This document shows, in pieces, positions 29,237-32,395 of a DNA stretch of 32,395 nucleotides. Source of the stretch: an uncultured Telmatospirillum sp. GTDB taxonomy: Bacteria; Pseudomonadota; Alphaproteobacteria; Rhodospirillales; Magnetospirillaceae. The stretch covers positions 1 through 32,395 of the forward strand of contig CAIOJO010000039.1 of the NCBI GenBank assembly GCA_903858635.1. The letters run 5' to 3'. Within the stretch, counting starts at the first letter, position 1. Each line of letters opens with the position of its first letter. The position numbers were made by a program, and so were the translations under genes. A model generated the notes under the pieces. It was not told the origin of the DNA, ran no database searches, and worked only from the letters and a program-made list of their open reading frames with translations.

Positions 29237-30751
29237 ATGGACGGTGACGGCAAACTGAAGGTAGCCCCCATCAACAGCCTCGGCGATTGGCTCGAGCGCG
29301 TGCAGGCGATCGGCGAAGTCAAGCGCATCACCGCCCCGGTCGACTCCGACCTCGAGATGTCGGCGATCACCTATATGAGCGGGCAGACCATTGGCGGACC
29401 GGCCCTCCTGTTCGAGAACATCAAGGGCTATCCGGGCGGCCGCCTGCTGTTCAATCCTTTCGGCAGCAGTCTCAACCGCGTCGCCATTTCGATCCGCGAG
29501 GATTTGGGCAAGGACCCGATCGAACTGGTGCAGATCTTGAGCGAAAAGATGAAGCGGCGCATTCCGCCCAAATTCGTCGAGGCGAGCACGGCGCCGGTCA
29601 ACCGCAATATCGATCAGGGCGACAAGGTCAACCTCAACAAGTTCCCGGCGCCGACCATGTGGCCGCGCGACGGCGGCAAATACATCGGCACGGCCGATTC
29701 GGTGATCACCTCGGACTTCAACACCGGCCGCGTCAACATGGGGACCTTCCGCCAGATGATCCTCAACGACAAGCAGGTCGGCTTCTATGCCTCGCCGGGC
29801 AAGGACGCCGTGCTTGACCGCGAGACCTGGTGGGCCCAGGGCAAGCCGGCGCCCGTGGCCGCCGTCTATGGCCTCGAGCCGCTGCTGTTCCTGACCTCGG
29901 CCACCTCCTTCCCCAAGGACGTGTCGGAATATGAGTTCGCCGGCGGCATCAACGGGGCGCCGATCGAGGTATTCAAGAGCGACATCACCGGCCTGACCTT
30001 GCCGGCCCATGCCGAACTGATCATCGAAGGCTTCTCCTACCCGGACCAGACCTGCGAAGAAGGCCCCTTCGGCGAGTTCACCGGCTATTACGGTCGCCCC
30101 GGCGGCGCCACGCCGTTCATCGACATCAAGGCGATCCGCTATCGCGACAATCCCATCGTCACCAGCGCCCTGATGTCCGACTGGCCGGCCAATGAATGCG
30201 GCATGATGTGGGCGATGGCCAAGGCCGCCAAGGTGTGGACCGACCTCAATTCCATGGGCGTGCCGGGGATCAAGGGCGTGTGGTCGCCACCGGAAGCCGC
30301 CGGCTGGGGCATGACCGTGGTCTCGATCCAGCAGAAATACGCCGGCCATGCCGCCCAGGTGGGTGCCCTGGCGGCCCAATGCATGGGCGGTGCCTATTTC
30401 ACCAAATACATCGTGGTGGTCGACGAGGACGTCGATCCGACCAATCTGTCGGAAGTGGTCTGGGCGATGGTGACGCGCTCGCGGCCGGCCCAGTCGATCG
30501 AGATCCTGCGCGAAACCTGGAGCACCTATCTGGATCCCAGCCTGAACCCGCCCGAGATCCGGCCCTGGGGCTCCAAATGCGTGATCAACGCGTGCAAGGA
30601 GTTCAAGTACATTAAGACCTTCTCGCCGCGCAGCCTGCTCAAGAAGGAGACCTACGACCAGGTCTGTGCCCGCTGGACCGAATTGGGCTTCGAGGGCAAG
30701 CCGCCGAAGATCAAGAACTTCGAGGCGTTCCGCGGCGAAAAGATCAGTTAA
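29237..30751 (+). CDS. UbiD-family (de)carboxylase
   Basis: A 504-residue enzyme that uses prenylated FMN to decarboxylate (or carboxylate) aromatic or unsaturated acids. The family residues are placed as in UbiD/Fdc1: R172 in MGTFRQMI and E275 and E280 in EEGPFGEFTGYYG. DPIELVQILSEKMK, VIMEGxx-like EGFSYPDQTCEEGPFG and YFTKYIVVVDEDVDPTNLSEVVWAM are typical. The substrate cannot be told; phenolic, aromatic and aryl-CoA substrates all occur in the family. No UbiX gene (prenyl-FMN synthase) is in the window, so it must be elsewhere. AGGAGG precedes the ATG at 29237. A near-consensus promoter with a GntR palindrome lies directly upstream. Confidence 0.93.
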   Translation: MDGDGKLKVAPINSLGDWLERVQAIGEVKRITAPVDSDLEMSAITYMSGQTIGGPALLFENIKGYPGGRLLFNPFGSSLNRVAISIREDLGKDPIELVQILSEKMKRRIPPKFVEASTAPVNRNIDQGDKVNLNKFPAPTMWPRDGGKYIGTADSVITSDFNTGRVNMGTFRQMILNDKQVGFYASPGKDAVLDRETWWAQGKPAPVAAVYGLEPLLFLTSATSFPKDVSEYEFAGGINGAPIEVFKSDITGLTLPAHAELIIEGFSYPDQTCEEGPFGEFTGYYGRPGGATPFIDIKAIRYRDNPIVTSALMSDWPANECGMMWAMAKAAKVWTDLNSMGVPGIKGVWSPPEAAGWGMTVVSIQQKYAGHAAQVGALAAQCMGGAYFTKYIVVVDEDVDPTNLSEVVWAMVTRSRPAQSIEILRETWSTYLDPSLNPPEIRPWGSKCVINACKEFKYIKTFSPRSLLKKETYDQVCARWTELGFEGKPPKIKNFEAFRGEKIS

Positions 30752-30764
30752 GGATAATGACGGT

Positions 30765-30796
30765 CCGGCGTGCGGAACGACCGTTCCGCACGCCGG
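30765..30796 (+). terminator. Strong hairpin after the UbiD gene
   Basis: CCGGCGTGCGGAACG (30765-30779) pairs perfectly with CGTTCCGCACGCCGG (30782-30796) around a two-base gap. It starts 14 bases after the UbiD stop. No T run follows, so it may stop transcription by structure or stabilise the 3' end. Confidence 0.65.
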
Positions 30797-30909
30797 AATG
30801 ACCTCCTCTCCAAGCTTTGTGCTGCGCTGCGGCTATGGTCAAATGGATTGACCGCCTGGCGCGGCACGATACAAGGCCGAAAAACGGCCGTTCACGGGAG
30901 GATCAATCG

Positions 30910-32109
30910 ATGAGGACAATCGTACGGATTGTTTGCCTGATGCTGGCGGTTTGGCTCACCGCTGGAGCGTCGGCCCGCGCCGGCGGGGTGGTCAAGGTCG
31001 GGGTCATCCTGCCCTTCTCGGGGCAAGGCGCCGAGCTTGGCGACGAAATGGACAAGGCGATCCGCCTCTACCTGAAGGAACACGGCAAGGACCTGGGCGA
31101 CACTACCATCGAGGTGATCCGCCGCGACAGCACCGGCCCCAACCCCGACATCGCCCGTCGCCTGGCCCAGGAGCTGGTGACCCGCGAAAAGGTCAACATC
31201 CTCGCCGGCTTCGTCTTCACCCCCAATGCCAATGCGGTGGCCCCGCTGGTCACCGAGGCCAAGATGCCGCTGGTGATCATGAACGCCACCGGCGCCGCGA
31301 CCACCTCCCTGTCGCCCTATATCGTGCGGACCTCGTTCACCAAATGGCAGCAGGTCTATCCTTTCGGCGACTGGGTGGCCCGCCACGGCATCAAGACGGT
31401 GTATTTCGCGGTCTCGGACTACACCCCGGGACATGAATCCATCGCCGCCTTCACCAAGAGCTTCACCGCGGCCGGCGGCAGCATCGTCGGCGATCTGCGC
31501 ATGCCGCTGTCGACCCGCGACTTCGCGCCCTTCCTGCAGCGCATCAAGGATGCCAAGCCGGACGCCATCTATATCTTCACCCCGGGCGGCAAGGATGCCA
31601 CTGCGCTGATTCGCGCCTATGTCCAACTCGACCTGGCCGGAGCCGGCATCAAGATCATCGGCGCAGCCGATCTTCTGCCCGATGACGAATTGCCGCATAT
31701 GCAGGGCCTGCAGGAAGGCGTCATCAGCGTCGGCCAATACTCCATCGCCGGCGACCGCCCCGCCAACAAGGCCTTTCTGGCCGGCTGGCGGCGCGACTAC
31801 GGACCGGACTCGGTCCCCGACGGCTACGCCGTGGGGGCGTGGGACGGCATGGCGGCGATCTTCGACGCGGTCAAGAAACAGAACGGCAAGATCGACCCCG
31901 ACCGCACCATGGAACTGCTGAAGCATTGGCGCAGCGACGATTCGCCGCGCGGCCCGGTGATGATCGACCCCGAGACCCGGCATATCGTCCAGAACATGTA
32001 TATCCGCCGGCTGCAGAACGTGAATGGCCGCATGGAGAACGTCGAGATCGAGACCATCCCGATGGTCAAGGACCCCTGGCCGCAGTTCAACGGGAGCGCA
32101 TCGAACTAG
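30910..32109 (+). CDS. Periplasmic binding protein, branched-chain amino acid/aromatic acid type
   Basis: A 399-residue periplasmic protein of the Peripla_BP_6 (LivJ-like) fold. The signal peptide MRTIVRIVCLMLAVWLTAGASARA precedes VVKVGVILPFSGQGAELGDEMDKAIRLYL, the classic start of the family. Lobe phrases IEVIRRDSTGPNPDIARRLAQELVTREKVNILAG, then TKWQQVYPFGDWVARHGIKTVYFAVSDYTPGHE and PDAIYIFTPGGKDATALIRAYVQ follow. Members import branched-chain amino acids or aromatic and other organic acids. The ATG at 30910 follows GGGAGGA. Permease and ATPase genes are not seen before the window end. It may supply the UbiD pathway, judging by position only. Confidence 0.9.
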   Translation: MRTIVRIVCLMLAVWLTAGASARAGGVVKVGVILPFSGQGAELGDEMDKAIRLYLKEHGKDLGDTTIEVIRRDSTGPNPDIARRLAQELVTREKVNILAGFVFTPNANAVAPLVTEAKMPLVIMNATGAATTSLSPYIVRTSFTKWQQVYPFGDWVARHGIKTVYFAVSDYTPGHESIAAFTKSFTAAGGSIVGDLRMPLSTRDFAPFLQRIKDAKPDAIYIFTPGGKDATALIRAYVQLDLAGAGIKIIGAADLLPDDELPHMQGLQEGVISVGQYSIAGDRPANKAFLAGWRRDYGPDSVPDGYAVGAWDGMAAIFDAVKKQNGKIDPDRTMELLKHWRSDDSPRGPVMIDPETRHIVQNMYIRRLQNVNGRMENVEIETIPMVKDPWPQFNGSASN

Positions 32110-32135
32110 GGGCAGTGGCGCCGGTCGCCGCGAAG

Positions 32136-32158
32136 CGGCGGGAGCCTTTATCCCGCCG
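32136..32158 (+). terminator. Hairpin after the binding-protein gene
   Basis: CGGCGGGA (32136-32143) pairs exactly with TCCCGCCG (32151-32158) around a seven-base loop. It lies 26 bases after the stop. There is no T run, so the call rests on position and stem. Confidence 0.5.
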
Positions 32159-32187
32159 GCGCGGCGAGCGTGTGAGTTAATTAGTTT

Positions 32188-32270
32188 AGTGGCACCGGCG
32201 TCCCTGCCGGTGTCCGCCGCGGAGCGGCGGAAATGTTAGGCTTCCGGCTCGGCCGGAACACCGGCACGGA
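32188..32270. repeat. Truncated second copy of the 8638-8733 palindrome
   Basis: The copy starts AGTGGCACCGGCGTCCCTGC and keeps the internal CCGCCGCGGAGCGGCG hairpin and the ACACCGGCACGGA segment. The last arm (about 13 bases in copy one) is missing and is replaced by unrelated sequence beginning at about 32271. The two copies differ at a handful of positions. Confidence 0.85.
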
Positions 32271-32343
32271 GATCCTATGAGGCGGCGAGCATTCGGAAGG
32301 ATTGATATCCTTCGGGTGTTCAAAGCCTCAGAAGGATTTCGCT

Positions 32344-32395
32344 ATGACGCATCAAGCCCTCGTCGTGCCCGTCGCCCTCCGGAATGGTGCCACGA
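32344..32395 (+). CDS. Start of an unidentified protein (cut by window edge)
   Basis: An ATG at 32344 follows AGAAGGA at good spacing and opens a frame that runs off the window (MTHQALVVPVALRNGAT). Only 17 residues are visible, so no family can be given. It begins shortly after the point where the truncated palindrome breaks off. A transposase gene of an inserted element is one possibility among several. Confidence 0.4.
   Translation, partial: MTHQALVVPVALRNGAT

Overview
The window is a high-GC chromosomal segment with compact genes, frequent stop/start overlaps and GGAGG-type ribosome binding sites. It looks like an alphaproteobacterium, most plausibly Rhodospirillales. The best taxonomic marker is a RegB/RegA (PrrB/PrrA, ActS/ActR) redox two-component pair with the quinone-site motif, the redox cysteine and the conserved RegA helix-turn-helix. 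No tRNA, rRNA, CRISPR array, complete insertion sequence or phage gene was seen. The species cannot be fixed from the sequence alone.

Layout. 1-4.9 kb: a gene end, a small AT-rich orphan, a methyltransferase, regBA, a small secreted protein lying between two direct repeats, and a CBS-domain protein. 5.2-8.6 kb: an aryl-CoA ligase, a DUF427 protein and an HI0933-type flavoprotein. 8.6-8.94 kb: palindromic elements nested inside one another. 9-11 kb: a YgiQ-type radical SAM protein. 11.2-12.5 kb: an unusual two-metal-site protein whose halves differ in base composition. 12.6-14.8 kb: divergent DNA-alkylation repair genes (Ogt, and an Ada-AlkA fusion) around a long dyad. 14.8-21.1 kb: a sulfur block on the minus strand with a sulfonate-type ABC transporter, OsmC, a cystathionine-synthase-like PLP enzyme, and a CoA-binding/O-acetylhomoserine sulfhydrylase fusion. 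21.2-26.4 kb: a DUF2652 cyclase-like protein, Kup, a short flagellin-like protein, NudC and a bacteriohemerythrin. 26.6-32.1 kb: an aromatic-acid-like module with a dihydroxyphthalate-decarboxylase-like protein, an internally deleted crotonase, a FadR-type GntR regulator, a UbiD-family decarboxylase and a periplasmic binding protein. The window ends in a truncated second copy of the 8.6 kb palindrome, followed by the start of another reading frame.

How the genes work together. The transporter, OsmC and PLP genes are spaced like one operon and probably bring in and process an organosulfur compound. No SsuD/TauD-type desulfonase is present in the window. In the aromatic module, gntR and ubiD have near-twin promoters: each has TTGACAGCTT at -35 and a TTAGGTnnnACCT palindrome about 33 bases further on. 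This suggests that the regulator represses both itself and the decarboxylase.

The strongest candidates for something undescribed are the chimeric metalloprotein at 11170-12543, the promoter/operator pair at 28168 and 29158, the nested palindromes, the 38-bp dyad between the repair genes, and the 115-residue crotonase missing its middle. All functions are read from sequence motifs without database searches.
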